Below, in pieces: positions 35,490-47,457 of a stretch of DNA of 64,000 nucleotides; positions within the stretch are counted from its first letter, which is position 1; each line of letters starts with the position of its first letter. A model generated the notes under the pieces. It saw only the letters and a list, made by a program, of their open reading frames with translations. It ran no database searches and was not told the origin of the DNA. Source of the DNA: Epiperipatus broadwayi (lineage: Eukaryota; Onychophora; Udeonychophora; Euonychophora; Peripatidae); assembly GCA_028023455.1 (NCBI GenBank), contig JAQFVV010000021.1, positions 4,182,853 to 4,246,852 on the forward strand, read 5' to 3'. Position numbers and translations under genes: made by a program.

Positions 35490-35734
35490 AGTGTTGCCTT
35501 TGGCAAGATGGCTCAGTTGGTTAGAGAATTATCTTAAAATCCAATATTCATGAATCTAAGGGTACAGGAATCCCCCTGCTAGTACTGTCACTGGTCAGCC
35601 CAGCAACACCTGAAAAAGAGGAGAGAATAATACCTCTCAAAACATATACTAACCTGTTTGATGTGGTATTACTAACAGTTGAATGTATTTGGAATATTTA
35701 AATAAAGTTACATTTTTCTATAGACATTCAATAT
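35490..35734 (+). mobile_element. tRNA-like PLE tail, copy 5
   Basis: GATGGCTCAGTTGGTTAGAG (A box, from about 35,506) is followed by a decayed B box (GGTACAGGAATCCCCC). Then come CACTGGTCAGCCCAGCAACA, a GAAAAAGAGGAGAGAATAAT tail, and AAATAAAGTT near 35,702. The unit lies directly downstream of the nuclease frame. Confidence 0.75.
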
Positions 35735-35897
35735 CCATATTAGATAATGGAAATAGGTCAATATAAAAATAGAGTTTAAGTTTCACTGTTGTAATATTAT
35801 GCTAAGCCACTTTTGATATTTTAGATTGAAATCATATTTGAAATGTAAGCTTTTCTTATCTAAGCATTTTTAGCACTTATAATTTAACTGAATTACA
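35735..35897 (+). repeat. right inverted arm of a PLE fragment
   Basis: Reverse complement of 35,005-35,135, e.g. GATAATGGAAATAGGTCAAT and AAGCTTTTCTTATCTAAGCA, then TTAGCACTTATAATTTAACT. Confidence 0.65.
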
Positions 35898-36295
35898 CTT
35901 TGGCAATTACATAAAGAATAATAAATTTAACTTATATGAAAAAAGTAGTTTCCGTCAACAATAAACAAATTTTAATCATGAAGGTCATGTGATATAATTA
36001 CATAACTCCATCTTTTGATAAAAAAAAACATTAATAAAATTCAAATTTAAAAATAAATAAATATGTAAATGAGAAATCAAAAGAAAGCATTAAAAATTGT
36101 ACTTGACTCCTTGTAGAATATAATTTCAATAATTTCTCATTATCAAAAGAAAATTTATCATAAGGATTAAGATATCAACAAAAATAATTAACACAAAGTA
36201 GGAGAATCAATTATGAAAAAGTAAAAAATTGTGAGAAAGCACATTCACATAAATACATATTCAAATCTACAAAAGTGATTATGTGTGGGAATATT

Positions 36296-36662
36296 TTTGC
36301 ACACAGGAAAAACTCTCCATATATTCAGCCATTCAGTGCAATCCAGAGTAATCAATGAATGCAGGAAGATTTGTGCACAAAAACCCTATCTAGTGCCTAC
36401 TCATCCGATACCCCCTTATTAGTTTCTACCTTGTAACTTTCATCAGTGAGGAGCCTTGGATCTGAGAACACTGCATCTAGATCTAAGGATGCTTTTAGAT
36501 CCAAGGCTCCACACGGATGAAATCCTAAAGCTAGAAACTAGTATGGGGATATTAGTGAGTAGGCACTAGATGGGAATTTTATGCACAAAATTTTCCTGCA
36601 TCCATTGATTATTGTGGCTTGCACTGAGTGGCCTATTATATGGAGAGTTTTGCACGTGTGTA
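36296..36662. mobile_element. palindromic element, family B, full copy
   Basis: Arms of about 180 bp pair about an axis near 36,485. Examples are AACTCTCCATATA with TATGGAGAGTT, TCTAGTGCCTACTCA with TGAGTAGGCACTAGA, and CTTGGATCTGAG with a GATCCAAGG core. Non-coding. Partial copies are at 43.7, 44.8, 57.3 and 57.7 kb. It is probably a non-autonomous fold-back transposon, but no target duplication was established. Confidence 0.85.
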
Positions 36663-36829
36663 AACAGCTTTGTGTAAGCATAGAAAATGGTGATCATGTG
36701 ATATTTGGTGAAATGTTCTTGCTCACATCTCTTTTTAGTATTAAAGAAATCATATCATGACTTTTGTCATTTTCATCATGTTTGTACTTTTGGACTACTT
36801 TAAACAATATTTCTCCTTAATTCATTCAT

Positions 36830-37260
36830 ATTCTGACATTTTCTATTGTTTCATTTGGTGGAAGTCTTTGAAAATGTTCAACCTTTAACTTTTGTATAAA
36901 ATCTTCATTTTATACTAAACTTCAATAAATTGAACTTCATTTCTTTTTATTTTAATTTTATGAATAAATAATATTCTAAAAAATCATATTTGAATTTTAT
37001 AAATATTTAAAAACTGAATTGTAAATAAAAACAATGGATGTAACTGTCACCAAAGATGTTATTGTTAATACTCTTTCAGAAAATAAATGAATTCTTTTTT
37101 ATATTTTAAGTTTTTTAAATGCAAATAAATAAATGTGGATTTGTGATAAGTCTATCAAATTCTGCTTTTAAATCTAATATTTGCTTTATAATTATTGAAA
37201 TATTTGAAAAAATTCTAATACCAGCTTCAATTTTGAAAGGTGGTGATGTTACTTGATGAT
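36830..37260 (+). repeat. dispersed repeat R3, copy 1
   Basis: This matches 59,450-60,060 in order: TTCAATAAATTGAACTT, AATAATATTCTAAAAAAT, GATTTGTGATAAGTCTATCA and AATTTTGAAAGGTGGTGA. Similarity is moderate. No coding content was seen. Confidence 0.6.
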
Positions 37261-38640
37261 TCTTATACTGAGGTCAAACCTACAGTGTGATTTTCATTGC
37301 AGTCAAGATTATTAATTTTTATTTTAAAAATAAAACTTAAATTAATAAAATTAAATTGAACATATGATTCTTTTTGTTTGTTGTATAAAAACTAATCAGA
37401 AATATTTAATAAACAAACAAAAAATCATATTTTAATTCCAATAATTTGGAGCAATACAAGGTACAAAGAGAAACATCCTTAAAAAAAATATTTCCTTTGA
37501 AAACAATAGAATAAAAACTATTGTTATTTACCAACTGTCCATAAGACAGTGCCCTCTTCACATTTTTTTCGACTAAAATGTCAGGAAAGGAAGTCCAGAT
37601 AATTCTACATGATAAAAAGAATTCTATGCTAATACAAGTTATGATAACAGTAAAACAGCAATTTAAAGCAGTGTCTACATTTTTTTAGAGGAAACATCCA
37701 ATGATTCTCAGTGCAGATGAGAGACATTTCACTAATAATTCATTGTCAGTGATATGGTAAGTGTAGAATATGTGTTTCTACTATAATGGTAATAACATGT
37801 CCAATTAAGCATGTGACAGGAAATGATTAAGATTATGCTTCTTGATAATACGTGTAGAGGTGGGCACAGGTAAAATTTATTAATTCAAAATAATTTTTTT
37901 TATTTCCTTTAATATTTTTTAATTAGTTGATTTTAAAAGCACAGTAACCCTTAGGACAATAGTATCAATTTTAAACATGTTTAATTTTAAGTTGCCCTAT
38001 ATGACTTAATGCAATAATGGAGTAATGGATTATGGAATTCAAGCTATCTGAACTGTGACTTTGTTCATATTTTCAGACATACAAACTTCTTATGAACCTT
38101 AAGCAATATACTATTCCAGTTATTTATTTATTTATTATTAAATTTAATAAAGAAGTCTTTGAAATAATATCTGCAACATTATTCATAATCATATAAGATA
38201 ACAAAAAAATCTTGATTTTATTTAACAAAAATATAATATTAATCTACGTAAAAACTATGTAAATTATATGAATTGCAAATAAAATATTCATAAAAACTTG
38301 GAAAATGTTAAATGCATGTTTAATATACTTGCAACTAACCTAATAATTTAATTTCAAAGTGTAAAATAAATTAAAATATTATATAAAGCGTACATATTAA
38401 ATATTCAGAATTAAACAAATTTGTTTTACATTTAAATAGACATATATTTAAAAATACCATTTATTTGTAAATTGATATATAGATAATTAGAACAAATGTT
38501 TTATTTTTCTGAATAAAATTAAAATAAAATTTCATTTGATGCGTATTAAACTATAATAAACTTCAGTTCTAAAATTCTAATTAACTTTTTTTTGCAAGCA
38601 ATAAATTCTTATTAAACATAATTTTATGCATAGTTAAAAT
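37261..38640. other. AT-rich spacer
   Basis: No gene is recognised. Weak similarity to 60,100-60,300 suggests that repeat R3 may extend into the first part. Confidence 0.4.
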
Positions 38641-38649
38641 TTTTTTTTA

Positions 38650-38965
38650 AAGAATATATAAAACTGTATGAAGAAATTTTACTAACATCATTGAAAGAAT
38701 TAAGAGACTGGGTTAAACATATTGCTAGATGAGATGATAATAGGTGGATGCTTGAAATATTGAACTGGTTTCCAAGAGATGTAAAAGATCTCCAAAGAGA
38801 CCACATGTTAGATGGATGGATGAAATAAGCGAAGTGTGTTGGTGTGATATGGAGAAGAAAGGCTAGAGATTGGATAAGATGGATTGAACTTGGAGACCCA
38901 TTCATTCTGCAGTAGATCGATAATGATTGTAAATGATGAGGTAAAATAATGTCATTAATGTGCAA
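38650..38965 (+). pseudogene. RTE-like LINE 3' end
   Basis: The plus-strand translation gives LRDWVKHIAR (from about 38,703), RWMLEILNWFPRD, and WRRKARDWIRWIELGDPF (from about 38,849). This is the conserved C-terminal tail after the reverse transcriptase of RTE-type endonuclease-RT proteins. Stops interrupt it. A 113-codon frame on the opposite strand is only its shadow. The copy is 5'-truncated. Confidence 0.7.
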
Positions 38966-39130
38966 TAATTTGTTTTATTATGAGCTCATTTGATAAGCAA
39001 TTAAAATACTGAAAGATTATGTCTAAAGTGGTATTTGTCAACTATTTAACACAATGGTCTTCTTGTTAAATGTTTTAAAGGATATGGAAATGTAAAAATA
39101 GGTCCCGTTTAAAATAAATTAGGCATTGGA

Positions 39131-39208
39131 TGTCAAGCATTGGTGGTCGGGAATTGTCCCGGGTTAGCGGGATCGCTTCCCGGCCGATGCTTTGACACAT
39201 GAAAAAAA
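39131..39208 (+). mobile_element. 78-bp tRNA-Gly-related SINE with 15-bp target duplication
   Basis: TGTCAAGCATTGGTGG at the 5' end and GGCCGATGCTTTGACA at the 3' end form the same extended stem as the 6,054 copy, followed by CATGAAAAAAAAA. AAATTAGGCATTGGA flanks it at 39,116-39,130 and 39,209-39,223. The T-arm-like CCCGGGTT...TCCCGGCC is present, but the anticodon arm seen in the other copy is missing or rearranged. Confidence 0.85.
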
Positions 39209-39223
39209 AAATTAGGCATTGGA

Positions 39224-40055
39224 ACAGTTATCACGTATTTTCTTTCAGCCACTCAGTAACATTCATTTGCTAGTTCTCATCGTGCGCAGAAGTATCTAGT
39301 GTTGAATACATTTTTTTATTAATCAAATGGTTATTTCCATAATTGATTTTAATTTACTTTTATTAGAATTAATAATAGCAATTATTAAAATAATAATCAA
39401 AGTAAAAATCAATTGTGAAAATAACTAAAAACAAATTGAATGATCGCAATGCCTTGTTTGGTTTAGTGCGATGAGAATGGCGCACTCTGGAGCAGAATCG
39501 GTATCTCAAGATCTACGTATTAGAATTCCACTCCGTCTTCTGATGATCGCTTTTTTTAATGAAGTTATCAGTAATAAACCACTCAATTATTTTTACCTAA
39601 TAATAGTAATAAGTTAAAAAAAAAAATTCCCGAACAAATAAAAGAAATTAAGACATCATTCTTCATGTCATTGTCTTCATTTTTTATTTTAGTTGCAAAA
39701 GCTTGTAACTTTTTTCTAGTCTACCTGGATCCCCAGTGAAGGCAATGTGGTCCCTTGGAGATATACAGACAACAGGCTAAGAATGACTGACCTAAAGAAC
39801 CATCTATCTGGATACAATATATCAATTATATAGATGCAACGTCAAACTTTTATTAGCATAATTGAAATTAAATTTTACTCCCCTCTCCCCCATCCCCCCT
39901 TTTTTCTTTGGTAAATTAGAAAATGAACCATTTGACGTGTTTCAAATATTTCAATCTCTTATCAGTTGCAATGAATTTTTAAAAAACTTAATGATGAAAA
40001 TACATATTAAATTTTATTTCTAATCATTTTAATTATCATCATCAGTCATAATTTT
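39224..40055. other. non-coding spacer
   Basis: No gene was seen. A patch at 39,420-39,550 has several CpGs (GTGCGATGAGAATGGCGCAC) unlike its surroundings. An inverted TTATT/AATAA-rich stretch lies at 39,320-39,430. Confidence 0.45.
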
Positions 40056-40220
40056 CCACCATTATCAATCCATTGAAGAATGAAGATCTCTATAAATTTA
40101 ATCCAGTCTCTCCCATCTCTAGCCTCTCTTCTCCATGTCATATCTGCAAAATTCTTTATTTCATCTATCCAGCTTACATGTGGTCTCTTTAGATCTTTTA
40201 CAATCTCTTGGGATTCATTT
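40056..40220 (-). pseudogene. RTE-like LINE 3' end, second copy
   Basis: On the minus strand: VKDLKRPHVSWIDEIKNFAD, then TWRREARDGRDWIKF. It is the same C-terminal motif as at 38,650 but in reverse orientation. A short ATGATGAT-type tail at about 40,035-40,050 fits an RTE 3' end. Confidence 0.65.
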
Positions 40221-43200
40221 TAATAATGGAATTTAAAAACATGCAAATATTTAAATATCACATAAAAAAAGTTATTTGTTCAGAAGATTATGCAATGTTC
40301 AGGACAATGTTAAGTAGCAATTAACAATTCTACCACTTGGGATAAACTAGGCAAGGTTTTAATACAGCAATTCATTCAACTGCTCCATAAGAACCATTTC
40401 TGTTTATTATTTGGAATCATATATACATACATAATTCAAATTCAAACCAGTAGAGAATAAAACAGTTTTCAAATGTCAGTCAGATATAGAATTTATTTTT
40501 TGAATAGTCAATTCATAGGTAATCCACATAATCGTTCATTATTGTTTGGAATATGGTTATTCTTAGCTAGAGAATAAACATATATGGTAAACTATTCAAA
40601 TTTTCAACATAAGCTGATGACAAACTTGATAAGGATTGTCTTCTCAATTATTGGTTTTTTGGAAGATTAAAGATTTTAGCATTGCAATGATTTATTTGAA
40701 AGGTTAATTAATTTTTTTATCTTGTCTCAGTATGCTAAGTTTCTACTTTAGATAACAATAAAAAAATAAAAATAAGATAGGCACAGATTAATCCAATGGC
40801 AATCTGATTTATATATGCATAAAAAGTTTTTATTAATTAATTGAGCTGTACAAAATCGAATCTCATACAGTTATTTAGGACATTGTTCCTCTGTCATCAC
40901 TAATTTGATTATATATCCAAGACATGGCCCAAATGTGAGTTGAAATACCCTTGAAAAAAAGCTTATACTTATTTGGCTATCAGTGTTGGTAATTCTTTAG
41001 TTTTAAATTGATCTTATTACTATTAGGCTTTGTCATGTCCTGATCTTAATCCAAGAAATCATACAAATAGTCCTTCTACACAATTACCAATCAGCTGTTT
41101 AGTATGTTAGGCTTGAGATATTCCTTATTTTGATGATCATGTCTATCATCATTACTGGTCTTTTTTTTCTCTTTCAAACTTTCTGAGCAGTTTGCTCTTT
41201 ACTATTGAATTATAACACCCAATATTATCAAAATGGAACAATTCCAATCTATTCATTTATGCCTTAAGTTTTGGCGTTAATATAAGCACGTACTGTTTTT
41301 TCTTGATGTCCATTGTAGTCTGAAAACCATTACACAAAAATACCCCAACCTTTTTCACTCAACTTCTTCTGTGTTTATTTTATATCATTGAGTGTTATGA
41401 AAAACACTATAGCTTAAAGAATCATGATCTATATTTTTTAATACCCAAATTGGTTTCCATAATTTTTATTCCCATTCTATCCAGAGTTAGTCTGAGATTA
41501 ATCTTTTGAGTATTTTTAACCTTTCACATTATGACAATGTTATCTGCTTGTGCTTAATAAATTTTATATATTTACATTTGAAACACCACCTAATTTCATT
41601 CCAAGATTAATTTTTTGATTTTTGATTCTTTATTATTGATGATGATCTGAAAGAATCAAAATGTTAATGATTTCCACATACTCACCATCACTTTTAAACC
41701 AAGCTGTTATTTCTATTCCCATAATTTTTTTCTTCTTCAGTTTTTGACTATGTATTTTATATTTTTAATGAATGACTTCAGATCATTTCTATTTTGACTA
41801 TAAACTTCTTACAGCATATATATAATATTCAAATCAATATATATCTTAAAATACAGTAAAATTCACGTAAATTATAGTTATTTTATTAGAAGTACTTTTG
41901 ACTATACATCTTGTAATCTTTATCAACTATATAACATTGAATAATCAAAATGAGACATCCTTTCACAATACCCATAGTTCAATTTAGTTGAGTTCTCCCA
42001 CAGTTGTGTTATTTTAACATTTGACGATTGCGGATTCATTAACATTTCTTGAAATCAATGTAGCCTCTTTTATTTTATGTTTATTGCGGAAATGTTCAAT
42101 TTGCATAATTTTTATATTTTTACTGTATTTTAATATATATGTTGATTTGAATATTACGAATAGAGACATCAAGCTTAATTTATCATATATACAGTGGAAT
42201 AAATTTATAGGCAAAAGTATGCTGAAACTACAACCACAGTGATATGATCCACTGTTTAACTTCAATGATGTATAATCCAAATTTGAAGAGTGTCATATTC
42301 TAATATAATCTTGATGACTAAACTAAAAAAGAATCCATATATTTAAATTCAAGAGTGAAATCTGATAAGGAATGTTAATGGGAATAAAGATTTAAACTGT
42401 GAGAGAACACAGATTGCCATGTTGTGATCAGGATGTTATTAGGTACAAATTTGAGAGAGTATAAGTATGAGGTGAACCATTCCTTCTTATTTCTTTTGAA
42501 TCTATTGCACATTTTATTATCAACTATTATAGAACAGTATTCAAGTTACATTGATCTTAGAGTGTGAATAATTCCAGATGCAACATTTCATATATAATTT
42601 TTAAGTATTTGCTTGAAGTTGATTGTATCATTATGAAATATAATAGGCTTATAAATGAAAATATAAGATTCTTATACTTTTTCTACCAATTCTGAATACT
42701 ATTACTTTAATTCAATTTTGATATTTTTATTACACACTCACATTATTCAAATTGACTAAGTAGAAGGATTGCATAAAATCTTGCTAATTTTATTGCAAAT
42801 GTGAAAGCAAACATTTATTTCATAATATGTTTTTAGTCTAAATTCTCTTCCTGTAAACTGATCCTTCAAAAATTAGTTGTTTTCATTATTTTATTAATAT
42901 CATTCAATAATTTAGCATGATCAAGTAAATCAAAATCCTTTATTTTTATTAAACATTTTTATTTAACTTAGAAATTCTGTTTGTTTGTGACTAAAATCTT
43001 GTAACTGAATTTTAACCTACTGCTATCAAATGGATTTTCTTCAAATTTTGCACATGTATTAGGTATCAGTGCCAATCCAATGTGATGATACATTATTTCA
43101 GGATTGGCGTGCCATTTGTCCAGTCTGTTAGTGTTGGTGGAACCAATTTCAAATCACATTGACATTTTTTCAGTTAGTTTTTGTGATAAACACGAGATGG

Positions 43201-43675
43201 CAGCATTTTTTGTAAAAAATATGCTTTCATTGAATTTCATAACTAATTCATTATAAAGCATTAATTAAAACAGAAACAAAAATTAAGGATGAAATGCTAA
43301 TTTCTCTCAATTATAGATCTAAAATTTGCTTTTTAAAAAAATGCTGCCTTTATAAATATAAATATATTTTAGTCAATTATTAATATATGTTACTTTCATT
43401 TCAAATATTGGAAATATAGTGACAATGTTTTAATCATTAGTTCTTAAATTTAAATACAGAAAGTCGATTGCAAAGTATCTGAATACTAAAAAATAATAAA
43501 TATAAAAAATATTTTATAGAAAAAAATGCTTTTATTTAATTTGATCAGTTTTTTACACACTAAAATATATATATATTCTTTAACTACAATTTTGATAGTG
43601 ATTGAATTAATTAATTTATGGATATGTCATGTTTTTATTTCAAGTTACATATAACAATCAAAATTAAAACAGTAG
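40221..43675. other. AT-rich non-coding region
   Basis: No host exon or transposon domain could be supported. An 88-codon minus-strand frame at 42,014-42,280 has no recognised feature and overlaps a plus-strand frame of similar size. Confidence 0.5.
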
Positions 43676-43679
43676 AAAT

Positions 43680-43875
43680 TCTCTCCATACAATAGCGCCA
43701 CTCAGTGTAAGACAGAGTAATTAATGGATTCAAGAAGGTTAGTGCAACAAATCCCTACCTAGTACTTACTCATCCAATATCTCCAGATCAGTTTCTTTCT
43801 TGTGGCCTACATCAGTAACAAGCCTCATATCTGAGAGCACTGCACTTAGATGTTATGATCTAGTGCAATCCTTCA
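43680..43875 (+). repeat. palindrome family B, left half
   Basis: TCTCTCCATACAATAGCGCC, ATTAATGGATTCAAGAAGG, AGTACTTACTCATCCAATAT and CTGAGAGCACTGCACTTAGA match one arm of 36,296-36,662. The other arm is missing. Confidence 0.75.
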
Positions 43876-44021
43876 GCAGCTATCTTTTACTTTTTTAGTT
43901 ATCTATAATGCTTTGAGCCCAAAATAAAAACACAATAATGTTTTGAATCCAAGCTAAATTAGTTGTATCATGTGATGTTTTCATGGTTTAACAACTAAAA
44001 TTATGTTTGAAGAAAAAAATG

Positions 44022-44046
44022 TTTTTTTTTTTTTGGGGGGGGGGGA
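44022..44046 (+). repeat. T-run followed by G-run
   Basis: About 12 T then about 10 G in direct succession. Possible slippage or assembly artefact. Confidence 0.7.
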
Positions 44047-44754
44047 TTTTATTTACATTGCTCACCAAATTAAATAAAAACCATTTTTTTATAAAATATT
44101 TTTATGCATATTACATTATCTATGGTTTATTCAGTATATTCATGTAATGGCATCCTTTGTTTCATGACTTTTCATGACACCCATTATGCGTTTGTCAACT
44201 TTTTTTTCTAAACATAAGCTCTAATTTGTGGAAAATTATGTTTAGCACAATTCCACTTTTCATGATATGTATAAATTATGCTATCTTTCAAACTCTGCCA
44301 TATATTTTTTCTTATGTAGAGGAATATAAATTGGTTTCTTTTAATATGCTAACTATTAAGTTGATAGTTGTTAGTTCAAGATTTATTTAAATTTTGGAAA
44401 AAATAGTCTAAACATTTCACACAAATCATTGTTATGTGATGTTTCCTACTAGGCATAAATATATCAATGAGATTTTTTAACGTTACTGAAGAATATAACA
44501 CATTTCCAGTTAGTAGGCAAACCCTTGTATTACAATCCTGGCATCAAACTCTGTGACTGTTTTAAGATTTCCAATTAAAATTTGATCTTTTTAAATGATG
44601 CAATAATAAACAAATATTAAGTGTTTAAATAGATTTTATAATTACTTTAAATTTGAATTTTGTGATTCTTACATAACCTTACTGCAATTAGATCTGCCGA
44701 TAAATACTAATGCCCCAAAATATCTTATAAAACAAATTATCTTTAAATGAGCTT

Positions 44755-45010
44755 AAACTCTCCATATAGTAGTGTCACTCAGTGCAAGACAGCATAATCA
44801 ATAAACGCAAGAAGATTTGTGCATAAAAATCTAGGTGCAGTGTTCTCAAATCCAAAGCCTCTCACTGATGCAAGCCACAAGCTAGAAACTAGTCTGGGGA
44901 TATTGGATGTGTAGATAATAGATAGGGATTTATGCACAAGCCTTCTTGGATCCATTGGTTACTCTGACTTGCACTGAGTGGTGCTACTGTATGGAGAGTT
45001 TAGCCTCTGT
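44755..45010. repeat. palindrome family B, shortened copy
   Basis: Both termini are present (AACTCTCCATATAGTAGTGT and GCTACTGTATGGAGAGTTT), but the left arm is deleted after AAAATCTAGG. The palindrome is therefore asymmetric, with the axis removed. Confidence 0.75.
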
Positions 45011-46005
45011 GTGAACAGCTTGTGTAAGCATAAAGAATGGTGATCGTGTAATGTTTAGTGATTTAACTGCAAATGAGCAGTGAAAAATTAATCATATAGT
45101 TATTTATTCATGAAGTCATGTAATTTTCAATTGACAAACTAACTCATACAAATCAAATGACCAAACTGGACTTTTTGTTATTTTACCCAAATTAGAAATG
45201 GATAAAAAATTATAGAGCCTTCCATTTTACCATTACTATAAGTCACGTGAGATCATGCCACTTATTCACATAAAACGCCTCATTGTATAAAGGTTAAAAT
45301 GCCTCATTGTATAAAGGTTAACACTTTCACATCTAAATACATGATCTGGAGTTTGAAATTGGGCAATCTTAGAATTTTTTTATAATTAGTCAAAATATTA
45401 AATTATTAATCAGAAAATGAATGTTGGCTCTAATTTTTTGATTTCAGATTATTAATGCTGTGCATAATTTAAACTAATAGACAGCTTTCACTCTCTGATT
45501 TAGAACAATGTCAATTAACTAAGCTTAAATACCAACAAAAGCTAACAGAATAAATGAGATCATTCTACTTCTTTTCTAGTTTATTGACATTTGACAATTA
45601 GTTTATATCTATTTCATTATTGATTGTTAATGGTATTATTTAAGTGTTGACTGTTTTCAAGTACTTACATTGGATACCTATCTAGCCTTAAATATTCTTA
45701 GGTTTAAAATATATAAGTAATATATGATTGGAGTGCAATGTGAAAGCTATAATTGAAATTTGAAGGTTATAATTCATTATTTGTTAATCTGCTTTCAAAA
45801 CACGTTATATTTACCCGTTTAATGGGTTTTATTTTAAATTTCTTTATATTAATAATTTTATTCTCTATAGTCAAGTTGCCATCTTTAGTGTTTATATAAC
45901 CATACTAGACCATAGATAAAGGTGTACTTTCATCTTTATTGGTTAAAGGAGGTTGCCTTGACAACAGATTGAGATTGTTGATTGCTAATGGTATTGGTAT
46001 TGCTT
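45011..46005. other. AT-rich spacer with a short tandem duplication
   Basis: GCCTCATTGTATAAAGGTTA occurs twice with a period of about 24 bp at 45,277-45,321. The second copy starts a weakly tRNA-like stretch. Nothing else is supported. Confidence 0.45.
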
Positions 46006-46009
46006 AAAT

Positions 46010-46720
46010 TTTGACAGTGATGTTAACAATATGAGTATAAACCATATAGATGTAGAGATATTTGCAAGTGTAAGCCCATGGTCAGAAATTACAGTGATGT
46101 TACATTTTGAGTATGCACCATGTGGCTGCCATGTTGTCTGTAAATGTGTCCATATGATTTATCTGTAATCTGCAGTGTTATTGGTAATATAAGCTTATAT
46201 ACCTATAAAAATATCTTCTGGATGTAAGCATTTGGTTTCTGATTAATCTGGAAATTACAATGGTGTAATACAAGTATGCACTGTGTGGTTACCAAATTAT
46301 CTACAGATCTTTGTATTTCTTCTCTGATTAGTTTGAGAAATAATAGTGTTGATAATATGAGTAGGCACCGTTTAGCTGTGAAGTATTTGCAAGTGTGTAG
46401 TCTCTGATTAATCTGAAAGTACAATAATGTTACAATATGAGTGTGCACCATGTGACTGCCATGCTCTCTGCCAGTGTGAACATTTAATTTCTTGTTAGTT
46501 TGGAAATTGTACTGTTATTGGGAGGTATAAGCTTTGTATCAGCAAAGATATCTTTTGAAGTGTTTGGTATCTGATTAATCTGGAATTTATCACCTTGTGA
46601 ATATGCATTATAGGTCTGTGATTAATCTGGGAATCACAGTAGCATTAATGGTAGGAATAAGACTATGTATCTCTAAAAATATCTGTACACGTATGTACTT
46701 AGTCTGATTTTAATCTTGCC
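46010..46720 (+). repeat. degenerate minisatellite, about 82-bp period
   Basis: Variants of GAGTATGCACCATGTGGCTG recur near 46,033, 46,107, 46,273, 46,357, 46,440 and 46,604, with GATTAATCTGGAAATTACA between them. Spacings are near 82 bp or twice that. The 82-codon minus-strand frame at 46,203-46,451 arises from this repeat (FQINQ recurs). Confidence 0.65.
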
Positions 46721-47424
46721 AATTTATTAAGAAAAATCTATTGTAGTTTTTATGGCGCTGGATTAAAACGAAGATGATACATACTAATTCTAATATATAG
46801 AAATGGCTCTGCAGATATCATTGATAAGATGATTGATAGAAGATGTTTGAGATTGAACAATAAAGGTTATTAAACTGCATTCAATATTTAAAGAACACTC
46901 TGTGGGAAAGTGTGACGAAGTTTTCCTTTCATATAGCAAAGTGGGGCTACTACATCAATATTATTGAAGTTCCTTCTACTAAAAAAAAAGAAATCTAATT
47001 TTTAGTAGAAGTTTCAGATTGACTCTAGATACCAATTTCTGCATATGTACCTGTTATCAATCAAAAGAATGAATAGAAATCTATTCAACAATTCAGCGAT
47101 ATTCAGTTTTTATTATGCTCTCATATTATTCAGAGATCTTAGAGGATAGCATGATTACATTAAAAGATTATTGGTTTGGCTCAAAATTATCATAATCATA
47201 GTATTAGCTCTATGAATTTGAATAGTCTGATGTTATTGACTTTTTGCACAACATTTGAATTGATATTTTTCAAACACTTTGTTTTGGCAAAGGTTTACTA
47301 TATAAGTATGCACTTAGATGCTATCATAAGAACAGCTGTTAATAATTGTATATTTCCTGAAACTTAGAACTTTCAAGTCTGACGTATGGCCTCATATTCA
47401 TAGCATTGAGATTTGTGTGAGTGG

Positions 47425-47427
<3 letters not shown>
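46721..47427. other. AT-rich spacer
   Basis: No gene was seen. A short palindrome TTTTTAGTAGAAG / CTTCTACTAAAA lies at 46,972-47,010. A (TA)n run follows at 47,428-47,455. Confidence 0.45.

Positions 47428-47454
<27 letters not shown>

Positions 47455-47457
<3 letters not shown>

Noticed and set aside
38624-38965. 113-codon minus-strand frame
   Set aside because: It is the antisense shadow of the RTE-like LINE tail on the plus strand.
41020-41060. SCPDLNP-like translation resembling the mariner 'SPDLNPID' motif
   Set aside because: Only a few residues match, and no catalytic or flanking transposase sequence follows in any frame.
45297-45368. tRNA-like stretch after the 22-bp tandem duplication
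   Set aside because: The B-box region (GGAGTTTGAAATTGG) is too degenerate and stems do not pair well.
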